Shown in pieces: positions 21,901-27,599 of a DNA stretch of 40,235 nucleotides. A model generated the notes under the pieces. That model was not told the origin of the DNA and ran no database searches. It saw only the letters and a list, made by a program, of their open reading frames with translations. Position 1 is the first letter of the stretch. Each line of letters opens with the position of its first letter. Origin of the DNA: Acidobacteriota bacterium (GTDB lineage Bacteria; Acidobacteriota; JAAYUB01); contig JAAYUB010000153.1 of assembly GCA_012517875.1 (NCBI GenBank), positions 1-40,235 on the forward strand. Direction: 5' to 3'. The translations under genes were made by a program, and so were the position numbers.

Positions 21901-24729
21901 CAGCGGCTCCCGCCGGCGGGAGCCTGTTGCCGGATCTCCAACTATCAGAAACAAGCCTGCCGGATATATGTGGATGAAATCCAGTTGAAACGTGCCGTCG
22001 TCGTTTCCGTCGAAACGGCTGAGACAGACATCCTGAATCCCCAGACCAGACCTGGTGACGGCCCACAACTCCACCGACGGTCTGACCACTCCCCGGCCAT
22101 CGGGGTAGCGTACGCGTCCCTCGACGCGGCCACCGGCCTCGTACGGTGAATCCGGATTGAGAATCCCCACCGGCCGGGTGTCCGCGACGACTGCTCCGTC
22201 GAGGCTCTTCACCTGTCCGATGGCCAACTCCGTCGTCACAAACTTGCCTACTGGCCGGTTCACGGCAACGCCGACAGTGCGTCCAGAACCGATCGGTGCT
22301 GCCAGCAGCACCTCGTTGTCGATGCATTCGAAGTATCCCAACGCCTCACCGGCCCGAAACCCGACCGGCCGGTTGAACAAGACCAGCACCCCGCGTCCGA
22401 ACTCGTCGGCACCGTGGAAAAGTTCCGGAGTCAGTTTCAGCACACACTCCACAACAAAGGGTGCCAGGGGCAGCAGGTGCTGGTCCAGTGGCGGCACAGC
22501 AGCCACGTTGTTACTGCCTTGTTGGATCTCAACGGCGACAGAAGTCCCTTGCAACAACATCGATGGAATCACCACCTGTTGACCCGGTGCGAGTTGGAAA
22601 GAGTACTTGAGGCTCTGGCACGTCTCCGATGACGCTGGACGGATGATCTCCAGCTCGACTGTTCCGCCGCCGGTCAGGGTGACTGAATCCCCATCCAGAG
22701 GGATCAGGCAAAGGAATTCCGGTCCGTCGCTGACGCGGACGACTCTCCCCCAATCGGATGCTGGCGTCAGTGCGGTCCGCAGAAGCGCAAAATCACCGCT
22801 GTATCCGGCGTGGAGAACGAGCGTGGCCGCCATGCTTGCCGGTTGGCCGGCTGGATCCAGGACAGCGGCGAGCGCCGCCATGAACTCAGCACCTCGGGGA
22901 CTCGATTCCAGGGTATGGTGGAAGCCCTCGTCGTTCCAGGCGATCTTCGCCAGATCTTCGGTGAACGAAGCGGCAACAGCCACCGGATTCCGGCCAGCGG
23001 CGGTGGCGAGCCCCGCTTCAGTGACGGCCCGCGCGAGCCCCTCAACCGATGATCTCTTAACGGTTCGGAATGCAGAGGGCAACAGCAAGGGTTGGGTTCG
23101 GCTCAGCGTGTGGCACAAACCCAGGAACGCCAGCGCTCGGCCGTAGAGAGGTTCTCCGAGCCGCGCCGCCACGGGGGGCAGCACCAGTCGGTCCGGATTC
23201 ATGGGTTGGCCAGCGGTGTCCACGCCGAACACCAACCGGGCGCCCACTTCCAGTCCGGCTGAATCGCCGGTGCCGTAATTGGCAGTCACCATGCCTGAGC
23301 GCAGCGCCCGAAAGCGGTAGCTCAGCACCACCGTCTCGCCCGGCGCCAGCACCGGGCGGCAGTAGATGGATGGATCGGCCGGACACGTGTCGTCCGTCGG
23401 GTAATCGGCGCCCAGCCATTCGACCCCGGTTATTGAGTCGGGGGCCAGACTCAACCGGAACCCGTTGGCGGGCACGTCCGACACGTTGGTCACATGGGCC
23501 TGGACGGAGTACGCGGCGCCGCGTTCGACCCGGTCGGGATGGATGAAGCTCAGCGAGAACCGCGGATTGTCGCGCACCGCCACTCCGCCCCGGGCCCGCC
23601 CCTCGATGGGCCAGCTCGGTTCGCCGGAGGCGGGCTCCAGGCGGCCGGCGATGTGGATGTCGAACTCGTGGTAGCCGACCTCGTGGCCCACCACGATCCA
23701 GCCCGCCGCGCCGGCGGCGCCGGGGGCGATCACCGGACCGGTGGCGCCGACGACGTCCTGGACCGCGGTGTTGGCATCGTCGGCGACCGGGGCCAGGCTC
23801 AGGGGGTCGCCCGGCTGCCAGTCCGTGCTCGCGGGGAGCGCCGCCTCCGCCGTCAGGTCGGCCAGGCGGTAGCCGCTCGCCGGCGGCAGGGCGTTGCAGA
23901 GGACCAGTTGGACGCTGAAGTGCCCGTTGAGGAACCCCACCGAGCCGGGGATGAGGATGAGACCGGGGAGGCGCACGTCGGCCGGCGGCAGGCCCGGCAC
24001 CGCCACCCCCGAGATGTCCAGGTCCACCGCGCCGATGGCGCAGTCCCCCTGCCCCACGTCCAGCAGCCCGCCGAATTCGGCGGGCGTCACGGGGACGGCC
24101 GGCGACGCGTGGATCACGGGGAACGCGTACTCCACCACCTGCCCCTCGAGCTCGAACCCCACGACGAACTGATAGTTCTGGTAGGCGCTCTCGTCGAAGA
24201 CGACGCCGGCGGCAAGCATCTCGGCCATCGTCATGGGCTCGGCGGTGACCCAGGCGATGAACAGGTCGCCGCCCACGTCCACGGCGGCGGTGTCGGGCGC
24301 GGCGTAGAGGAAGTCGCGCCCCGTGGCGAGGTTGACCAGCCGGATGTTGCGCAGGTGGTAGCGGCCCGGCGCGGTGAGGCCGTCCAGGAGGAACTCGCCG
24401 CCCACCGGGCACGCCAGCGCCCGCGGGAAACCCGGCGCGGCGGCCGGCGCGTACAACTCGGCGCGGACCTCGTAGCGGGACGCCAGGTACTCCCGGACGG
24501 CGCCGGCGTAGCCGGCGGCCGGATCGGCCAGCTCGATCCGGGTCCGGAGGCGCGCGGGCACGCCGGGCGGCACCACCTGCGCCACCGGCTCCACCTGCAG
24601 GCGGAACGCGGTGACCGGCACCTCGAAGCGGTGCAGCCGTCCGCCGCGGCCCTGCGCCATGGCGGCGGACGCCAGCAGGGCAAGGCCGACGCACGCGGCC
24701 AGGAGGCGCCGCGCGACGCATTCCGTCAT
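12964..24729 (-). CDS. Giant secreted protein of carboxypeptidase-regulatory-like and Ig-like modules, 3921 aa
   Basis: The start is placed at ATG 24729 because it begins a clear signal peptide (MTECVARR, a hydrophobic core, then cleavage near AMAQG). The frame stays open up to a GTG at 24927, but that codon overlaps the proposed promoter. Modules in order: an N-terminal beta domain (about 25-470); a short helical part (about 554-650); a long run of carboxypeptidase-regulatory-like repeats with GxVxGxV, DGxF and GxYxL patterns (about 862-2030); two Big_5-like domains beginning TPPFVDAVS and TPPAVSTVTP (about 2037-2255); Ig-like repeats (to about 2650); and a second regulatory-like run including three long PTGRAR repeats (about 2914-3810). 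No enzyme motif was seen. It ends 52 nt before the YD-repeat giant, so the two are probably cotranscribed. The likely role is a surface-attached or released stalk or adhesin; partner and ligand are unknown. Confidence 0.9.
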   Translation of the reverse strand: MTECVARRLLAACVGLALLASAAMAQGRGGRLHRFEVPVTAFRLQVEPVAQVVPPGVPARLRTRIELADPAAGYAGAVREYLASRYEVRAELYAPAAAPGFPRALACPVGGEFLLDGLTAPGRYHLRNIRLVNLATGRDFLYAAPDTAAVDVGGDLFIAWVTAEPMTMAEMLAAGVVFDESAYQNYQFVVGFELEGQVVEYAFPVIHASPAVPVTPAEFGGLLDVGQGDCAIGAVDLDISGVAVPGLPPADVRLPGLILIPGSVGFLNGHFSVQLVLCNALPPASGYRLADLTAEAALPASTDWQPGDPLSLAPVADDANTAVQDVVGATGPVIAPGAAGAAGWIVVGHEVGYHEFDIHIAGRLEPASGEPSWPIEGRARGGVAVRDNPRFSLSFIHPDRVERGAAYSVQAHVTNVSDVPANGFRLSLAPDSITGVEWLGADYPTDDTCPADPSIYCRPVLAPGETVVLSYRFRALRSGMVTANYGTGDSAGLEVGARLVFGVDTAGQPMNPDRLVLPPVAARLGEPLYGRALAFLGLCHTLSRTQPLLLPSAFRTVKRSSVEGLARAVTEAGLATAAGRNPVAVAASFTEDLAKIAWNDEGFHHTLESSPRGAEFMAALAAVLDPAGQPASMAATLVLHAGYSGDFALLRTALTPASDWGRVVRVSDGPEFLCLIPLDGDSVTLTGGGTVELEIIRPASSETCQSLKYSFQLAPGQQVVIPSMLLQGTSVAVEIQQGSNNVAAVPPLDQHLLPLAPFVVECVLKLTPELFHGADEFGRGVLVLFNRPVGFRAGEALGYFECIDNEVLLAAPIGSGRTVGVAVNRPVGKFVTTELAIGQVKSLDGAVVADTRPVGILNPDSPYEAGGRVEGRVRYPDGRGVVRPSVELWAVTRSGLGIQDVCLSRFDGNDDGTFQLDFIHIYPAGLFLIVGDPATGSRRREPLMFQADGQVLHPQIILYGSGAVVGQVVDELGTPIDSILGVRIHSSGDGRCQPALLDGDGRFHADDVTVGPFRAEARLRDGRRIEGAGYIAGPNDTAVVLLVAGGAGVTGQVMEDGPNGARGVPYARLTLSVPGAAWSTEGWTDGDGAFAFTAVPWGSFRIRCIHPSGGAVATAEGAVAPGGTAEVQVLFAGGSTLEGRVVTPGFGGAWDAVPFAPVHLELADEWETVQLDLETDSDGRFRVQPIPFGHYRLTAVRPGYWDSVTEHVWITAGAHQVQLVLAALAPVQGRVIRADKAAAAGATVRLSGITEIADADGRFLVWLTQGLNRYQAACDGEVESGAVDVPAEGTSLVIRLRGRRTVAGQVRDASGQGVRVPLILDGLDRATTGEMVYWTDRFRTMTAPDGTFAFTDVWDGPFTIRFTGNIFYPPAVVRGLATGTDLAGVDLVLGVTDGVGTLTGTLYARDGVTPVRPGIPLTLTGHGGRCWDCRTDADGRFAISGPLPAGAYVLKAEDGYTGDRAWRELYFAADGDMDVTLSMLGQNTLQVHLFHANGERLQDAWLTVSRQGQPAWSARAESIWDTDYTGAPDDPGYFQFNAVWEGSYTVSAVVLIGETVRTSTGGVEILGDGGMFTVNLVMTPVVTLHGVVRDGAPPDGAPVPGAEITLRSAAGQLVAATVTDSEMADLGAFVLPAVAVGQYILRAEDFATGRRAVLEVDIPSVEYDPQSMELVLDPLGGVEGVVVDGDPAAVVCTDSSSLSARRVTIGIHPCAGSPYSERDIETTTGPDGRFYVPGVPGGRVDVRVADPSGVAGYAEAMLEPGETACLVVPLAPMATLAGTIQSADGSGAAYARIELLPLAEGRSYRQIATATGTFRFASVLFGDYTLAAWTGSGVNRISQPINVPADDDVVMVLSGVGALGGAVWNQAGTHPVSGAVLRLETEVPEFRTETACDNEGAFFFPEVPAGHFRLVAEDRHHALEGTAEGDLADGERIEGLVVALEPAFCLRGVLWTDDGAAASHLTVRWLGRRPDGREVERLATTGDSGIFVFEHLPVLPGRLQVVDPFGGRLQLAVSVAGVDDEAWVDLGILTLDRTPPFVDAVSYWSGGTTWPETAVPLDAHLIVTFSEALEAEWLTGHPGWIRLESYDGAVWRPVGLTVLPSVDAIVFEGIPAGLADSRAYRLVIEADVPDANGNPLGAVVELVFRTVDLTPPAVSTVTPPAGAIQVDPTGPVQVTFSEPIVPNSGIVAWSRDGVPAAASLEWSPDGHILNILPDGGMQSDACYGVVLDGWRDVAGNAMPAPYGWTFDTQDTQPPVVTAAWSGQMFPVPRPELAVTFADALRGVDPESVQLTLTDAGGVGRALEIFQLSASGAACGPIDELPDGSWTLNVQVADLVGNYADWSGDFTVRRSAVTWLEHQPAAALVVDVIPVGLSVRFQSAHPVAAGTLTAAGALCPDTTLVDEGGGMWRLDGTFAPAGDGPVDVAATMTDIYHWTAPAYGFNFVWDGQPPDLTLQLPGPGDFCNPLPPLAFTCGDNGTGVDVAGIRVTVDAVDRTAEFELTPSGGVWNPPAGADPLVGGGHTIHMKVSDAAGHIAEALSEFTLDGAQPIITVTSPAAGAGIVADTVVFDINVTDNCDLDADSLVVTVNGSTRTEFVLDDGRIYIEVPWDHDMLAVGDNVWSVAVTDSLGNVARYNGTFQVVRTVALPHTVKDGNDYSFRIQTDGGLEWDPLIQPMTDVLVPEVTVWVDGMSHVMPAQPEGMLAVNGHEIRLTGDLGSDDLSWEKRIFVPPDGYFARVVEWLGNTALTPVPVAIEMTFRLPEALNWDVVATSSGDAVVDSGGTDRWLVLDDDADKDDAMEPNMPTLGVVFAEAETARAPSAVEIAAGQLVMRWTDLVIPAGAPGMPGRLGLAVGVTAQPTRSDAVETLERLAACPAEILAGVPDERWREVLNLNWAGGADPSSPELPSLVGGVSGRLLDATPDEHPLAGQSLLLRGEAVPYRRCRVADTDWQGVFQSLPTSPPRSLPLGLTDIIFGSPECGWLTISQVLLTADEPVAVDQLLVLSDSGAVAVTVTLSTGDPLPDGTLRLERAGDACVRHGRVSRGGGLIPGVLPGDYLLTVTSLFGTATQPVTVTAARTTAVTMVLEQDYLTGRVVDHLGIGQTGVSILIFRRNSYSETVNAGTTDADGRFVYLDPLREIDLEILAKHPDGRWLFETLIRVPADESLDLHALVLDRGGADLTVRTEIQAGVPIADSEVQVRSTQFPAFLNWAHRTGDDGEALFPGLPADMDLQYTAQVDGRGTPAVPLVLEPGVHRLIVISSAFGQYTVTGIVRAADGITRLADQSVELLREEAAGRYVLTQTISSGYDGAFRFNNAFLPTGRARILSRWPRSQGEGEDWTDLDAAAGQTTVLLETRISLIRGDARDAGGAPVTGLVGLQVRPHESDLSEPTANQSSGNWFIRGAKPGVTYDVIAWDAGGNAYGATVTLPAHQLVLTDIHLLPVNLYAVYGNAFSAGARAALIQWPVELWAESVSGEFYPLGSACTVEEGYFDFGSNHLPTGRALLVVPWPESQGDGQDEILVDVAAAGGAAIPLETGVTAVSGDVAEETGLPIESIPLWVNVYAHQPDGSNLFYYSNPNQVLVALGRFTVLGMKPGEGYQLEALDETGGYHRTDINFPAGELILDDVQIPPRSEYMVTGRLWSAAFLRPLPESAFVRWERQLASGEYVSYGWSACEDTGRFYGFGYFPTGRARLILDGPPSQGDGSETWEITLTGPETDLGDMMTGWSVVSGAVMDGAGELVSAVTDLDLVPADPDLPPALLDVAELPAGVWQALGVAPETAYDVYAWDRERRFYCATLVLPDGVLTADNVTLAPCSPTCAELHLRLQDIDGQPLAGVYAEIGDTNELEPWALSGQSDAGGLVRLCALPPGAYWIWIYRGNPETPEYLQVLDDGYVYIRLGDVLVEQVVTVGESEDGNPCKP
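13290..14940 (-). repeat. Three tandem ~180-190 residue repeats with PTGRAR and SQGxG motifs
   Basis: Three diverged units lie near the C-terminus of the 3921-aa protein. Their anchor motifs are LPTGRAR (14761-14781), LPTGRAL (14221-14241) and FPTGRARL (13651-13674), spaced 180 and 189 codons. Each anchor is followed by a Pro-x-SQG-(E/D)G segment (WPRSQGEGED, WPESQGDGQD, PPSQGDGS). Later come a KPG/APE-xxYxxxAxD segment and an LPxxxLxxxDxxLxP segment. Each unit opens with Y-x-V-x-G, as in carboxypeptidase-regulatory-like domains, so each probably contains two such folds. Confidence 0.8.
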
Positions 24730-24902
24730 CCGTTGTCGGCGTTCACCGCCGATCCGGCGCGGATGTCGCGGCATCCGCGCAACGTGGCGGCTCCGGCTTG
24801 CGCCGGCCCTCCCAAACACCCGTACCCTCCCCGGCCGGCCGGTACCCATCCGGCCCTGCCCGCCCGAAGGCTCACACTCCCAATCCGAGGTAAATTGCCC
24901 GG

Positions 24903-24931
24903 ATTCTACCCAACCACATCCGGCCACGCAA
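24903..24931 (-). promoter_or_regulatory. Candidate sigma-70 promoter for the giant gene pair
   Basis: On the minus strand TTGCGT (24926-24931) is followed after 17 nt by TAGAAT (24903-24908). The -10 matches the consensus at five positions; the -35 is weak. It would give a leader of about 165 nt before ATG 24729. The box lies in the only AT-rich stretch upstream of the giant genes. Confidence 0.4.
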
Positions 24932-25529
24932 GAAAAAATGTCAGCTTCGCGAAAATTTTATCCCGGCCATTCAATATATATAACGGATGAAAGCAGCGGG
25001 TGTCCGAAACAAATTGTCGGAGGGGACGGGTGAATGAGGGCGGATAGCATTCATCGATCAGCTTTCATTGGTCATTGGTCATGGATCAATTTCCATTTGT
25101 CATTGAGCATTTCAGATTATTGGTGATTGGTGATTGCTTAATTGTGATTGGCTATTTGGAGGCGAGGTGGATCATCTTTCATTGATCATTTTTCATCGGT
25201 CAATTTTCATTTGTCATTGGGTGTTTGGAGCGTTGAATGGGTGAATCGGTGAATGGGCATAATAATCCGGGTTCCGTGATCCAGGGCCCAGGTCCGATCT
25301 CCGATATCCAATTTTCTGCAGTCCGATGTCATCGGGCATTTGGGAGCGGTGACGAGGTGAATGAGTCAAGCGGAATCGGCAACTATTTCGGAACTCCTGC
25401 GGATGGGCGCTGTCTAACGGATTGAGAACGGTTCGACCCGCCAGGCCTGGTCGAGGTCAGCCTGCTCCAAAATCCCCGCGACGACCGCCGGTCGCCGCCA
25501 GCGGCCGCGACGGTCGGGAGGAGGTTGAC
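24932..25529. other. Gene-free spacer between giant gene pair and tonB
   Basis: This ~600-bp spacer separates a divergent pair of transcription units. It is much richer in A+T than the flanking genes, and its centre (about 25052-25254) is a degenerate heptanucleotide array. A small open frame at 25237-25425 is low-complexity and has no ribosome site, so I do not call it a gene. No convincing tonB promoter, RNA gene or terminator was found. Confidence 0.6.
25052..25254. repeat. Degenerate heptanucleotide tandem repeat array
   Basis: From 25052 to 25156 the sequence divides into fifteen consecutive 7-nt units in one register, starting CATCGAT, CAGCTTT, CATTGGT, CATTGGT, CATGGAT and ending with GGTGATT, GGTGATT, GCTTAAT, TGTGATT, GGCTATT. 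After a 16-nt GC-rich interruption a second block (25173-25221) has seven units from CATCTTT to CATTGGG. A third short block (25234-25254) reads TGAATGG, GTGAATC, GGTGAAT. The consensus is close to CATTGGT. It resembles the short tandemly repeated heptamers known from intergenic regions of cyanobacteria and some other bacteria. Confidence 0.75.
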
Positions 25530-26327
25530 ATGTTCCAGACGCTCGCGACCACACCCGCAAGCACCGTCCAGTACCGGCTGCCCCTCACCCTCATGGCGGC
25601 CACCGTCGTGCACGCGGCGCTCGTGACAGCGCTCATGATCTTCCCCCTGCTCTTCCCGAACCGCGTGCCGGACAGCCTGAGCCAGCTCCTGATCGTCCTG
25701 CCCCAGGGGGACATGGTCTTTCCGCCCGCGGCGCCGCCCGTGGCCTCCCCGCCGGAAGACGCCACGCCCCGCGGCACGCCAGCGGCCCCGCTGGACATCA
25801 AACCCGACGTGATGTACAGCCCGGCCACGATCGCGGACACGATTCCGCCCGACACCGACATCGGCGATCTCATCGGCCAAGCCGGCGCCGGCGCGCCGAG
25901 ACCCGATTTCCACGGCGGGATCCCGGGCGCCGGCATCGCCGGCCCCGGCTACGGCCTGCCCGGCATGGCCCCGACGGTGGGCGGATACCACCCGCCGGAG
26001 CCCCCGCCGCCACCCCCGCGCCAGCCCGCGGAGCGCCGGGCGCCGCTGCCGCCGCGGGTGCTGGCCGCGCGGTTGCTGCACGCCGAGCCGCCGGCGTACC
26101 CGGTCATCGCCCAGGCGAGCCGCACCGAAGGGGACGTGGAGCTGAAGGTCACCGTGGACGAGCACGGCCGGGTGACCGAGGTCACGGTCCTGGGCGGACA
26201 CCCGCTGCTGGTGCCGGCGGCGGTGGCGGCCGTCCGCGGCTGGGTGTACCAGCCCACGCGGGTCAACGACCAGCCGGTGCCGGTGGAGGGCTACATCGTG
26301 GTGAAGTTCCGGCTGGGCCGCCGGTGA
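25530..26327 (+). CDS. tonB: Energy transducer TonB family protein
   Basis: This 265-aa protein couples the inner-membrane proton gradient to outer-membrane TonB-dependent receptors. ATG 25530 is chosen because GGAGG lies about 6 nt upstream; the longer open frame (from TTG at 25422) has no comparable site. A single membrane segment lies at about residues 17-43. A long Pro/Ala/Gly-rich periplasmic linker follows, including a PPEPPPPPP run. The C-terminal TonB domain (about 180-265) has AYPVIAQASRTEGDVELKV, a DEHGRVTEV turn, and the late YQPT and VKF strands. No exbB or exbD gene lies next to it, so energising partners must be encoded elsewhere. It is convergent with manC, with 41 nt between the stops and no clear terminator. 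Confidence 0.92.
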   Translation: MFQTLATTPASTVQYRLPLTLMAATVVHAALVTALMIFPLLFPNRVPDSLSQLLIVLPQGDMVFPPAAPPVASPPEDATPRGTPAAPLDIKPDVMYSPATIADTIPPDTDIGDLIGQAGAGAPRPDFHGGIPGAGIAGPGYGLPGMAPTVGGYHPPEPPPPPPRQPAERRAPLPPRVLAARLLHAEPPAYPVIAQASRTEGDVELKVTVDEHGRVTEVTVLGGHPLLVPAAVAAVRGWVYQPTRVNDQPVPVEGYIVVKFRLGRR

Positions 26328-26368
26328 CGGATCGCGGCGACCGCCCCACGGCTGTCGGTGCAGTTTGT

Positions 26369-27451
26369 TTACAGGTATTCGTCCTGGCCGTCCGCTTCCA
26401 GCTTCTGGACCACCTGGCGGACTTCCTGCGCTTTGTCCTTGTGCGCCACCAGCACCGCGTCGCGGGTGGCCACCACCACCAGGTCCTCGACGCCCACGCA
26501 GGCCACGAGGCGGTCGCGGGCGCACACCACGCAGCGGCGGGTGTCCACCAGGATCATGGGGGCGCCGATGGTCACGTTGGAGTTGTCCACCGCCAGCACG
26601 TCCTCCAGGGAATCCCAGCTGCCCAGATCGCTCAAGCCGAAATCGCCCCGGGCCAGGACGATGCGCCGCGATTTCTCCATGATGCTGTAGTCGATGGAAA
26701 TGGACGGCAGGCCCTGAAAGACGCGCTCCAACTCGGCATCGCCGGTGCGCAGGTGGTCGCCGGCCTCCGCCAACTCCGCCAGGGGGCGGATGATCTCCGG
26801 GGCGTACTGGCGCAGCTCCTCGATGATGACCCGGGCTTTCCACACGAACATGCCGCTGTTCCAGTAGTAGTTGCCCTGGGTGACATACTCCTCGGCTAGC
26901 GAGCGGTGGGGCTTTTCAACGAACTGGTCCACGTTGAGCAGGGCCACCCCGTCGGCGCTGCTCACGATCTCCGACGCCTGAACGTAGCCGTAGCCGGTGT
27001 GCGGGTGCGTGGGGATGATGCCGAAGGTGATGAGGCGGTCGTTGGCCTCGGCGCTCTTGAACACGCTGTCGAGGAGCTGCTGGAAGCGGGCCGGCTCCTT
27101 GACGTGGTGGTCGGCCGGCAGCACGCAAAGCGTGCCCTCCGGGTCCCGGTGCTGGACCACCAGGGCCGCCAGGGCGATGCACGGCGCCGTGTTCCGGGCC
27201 ACGGGCTCGCCGATGATGTTCTCGGCAGACAGCTCCGGGGCCAGCCGGCGGACCAGGTCCACGTGGTCCCGGTTGCAGATCACCAGCGTGCGCTCCGGCG
27301 GCACCAGCGGGCGGACGCGCTCCAGCGTCAGCTCAAAGAGCGACCGGTCGCACCCTCCCAGCGTCAGGAACTGCTTGGGCAGCTGGCGGCGGCTCCACGG
27401 CCAGAAGCGGGTGCCCGAACCGCCCGCCATGATCACAGCATGTCGTGCCAT
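26369..27451 (-). CDS. manC: Mannose-1-phosphate guanylyltransferase
   Basis: A 360-aa nucleotidyltransferase that makes GDP-mannose from mannose 1-phosphate and GTP for polysaccharide or glycolipid synthesis. The signature loop GGSGTRFWPWSR (about residues 10-21) with the downstream LPKQF lysine binds nucleotide. PADHH, FVEKP, YYWNSGMFVW, SIDYSIME and GSWDSLEDV are the characteristic GMP motifs in their usual order. The length matches the monofunctional enzyme: there is no C-terminal phosphomannose isomerase cupin domain. ATG 27451 follows AGGGGG at about 7 nt. A strong promoter lies just upstream, and hom diverges from the same 148-bp spacer. With ugd and the glycosyltransferase nearby, a role in surface polysaccharide is likely. 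Related hexose-1-phosphate guanylyltransferases cannot be excluded. Confidence 0.93.
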   Translation of the reverse strand: MARHAVIMAGGSGTRFWPWSRRQLPKQFLTLGGCDRSLFELTLERVRPLVPPERTLVICNRDHVDLVRRLAPELSAENIIGEPVARNTAPCIALAALVVQHRDPEGTLCVLPADHHVKEPARFQQLLDSVFKSAEANDRLITFGIIPTHPHTGYGYVQASEIVSSADGVALLNVDQFVEKPHRSLAEEYVTQGNYYWNSGMFVWKARVIIEELRQYAPEIIRPLAELAEAGDHLRTGDAELERVFQGLPSISIDYSIMEKSRRIVLARGDFGLSDLGSWDSLEDVLAVDNSNVTIGAPMILVDTRRCVVCARDRLVACVGVEDLVVVATRDAVLVAHKDKAQEVRQVVQKLEADGQDEYL

Positions 27452-27477
27452 ACGAATACCCCCTGAATGACAGTCGC

Positions 27478-27505
27478 ATTATACAGAGTCCGCGCCAATT
27501 TGCAA
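27478..27505 (-). promoter_or_regulatory. Sigma-70 promoter for manC
   Basis: On the minus strand TTGCAA (27500-27505) and a perfect TATAAT (27478-27483) are separated by 16 nt. This places the transcription start near 27471, about 20 nt before ATG 27451, which leaves just enough room for the AGGGGG ribosome site. Confidence 0.75.
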
Positions 27506-27544
27506 GCCGGCCGCGGCGCGGGGGGCGGCGCCGCGCAATGGGTG

Positions 27545-27573
27545 TTGAATTCACCTGCCGAACGGGATACATT
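27545..27573 (+). promoter_or_regulatory. Candidate promoter for hom
   Basis: TTGAAT (27545-27550) and TACATT (27568-27573) are 17 nt apart on the plus strand, with ATG 27600 about 27 nt beyond the -10. The spacing is ideal; the -10 is moderate. Confidence 0.5.
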
Positions 27574-27599
27574 GGACGCATCAACCGCAGGAGAGCCAC

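Noticed and set aside
23057-24721. 554-codon minus-strand frame overlapping the head of the giant gene
   Set aside because: An Arg/Gly/Pro-rich out-of-frame product of very GC-rich sequence. The chosen frame instead gives a signal peptide and continues for 3900 codons.
25052-25254. Heptamer region considered as a CRISPR array
   Set aside because: The units are 7 nt with no spacers of 25-40 nt and no cas genes nearby.
25237-25425. Small plus-strand frame in the spacer before tonB
   Set aside because: It starts inside the heptamer region, has no ribosome site and no recognisable sequence; probably chance.
25383-26843. 486-codon minus-strand frame across tonB and manC
   Set aside because: It runs antisense to tonB and out of frame through manC; both of those have complete family motifs and ribosome sites.
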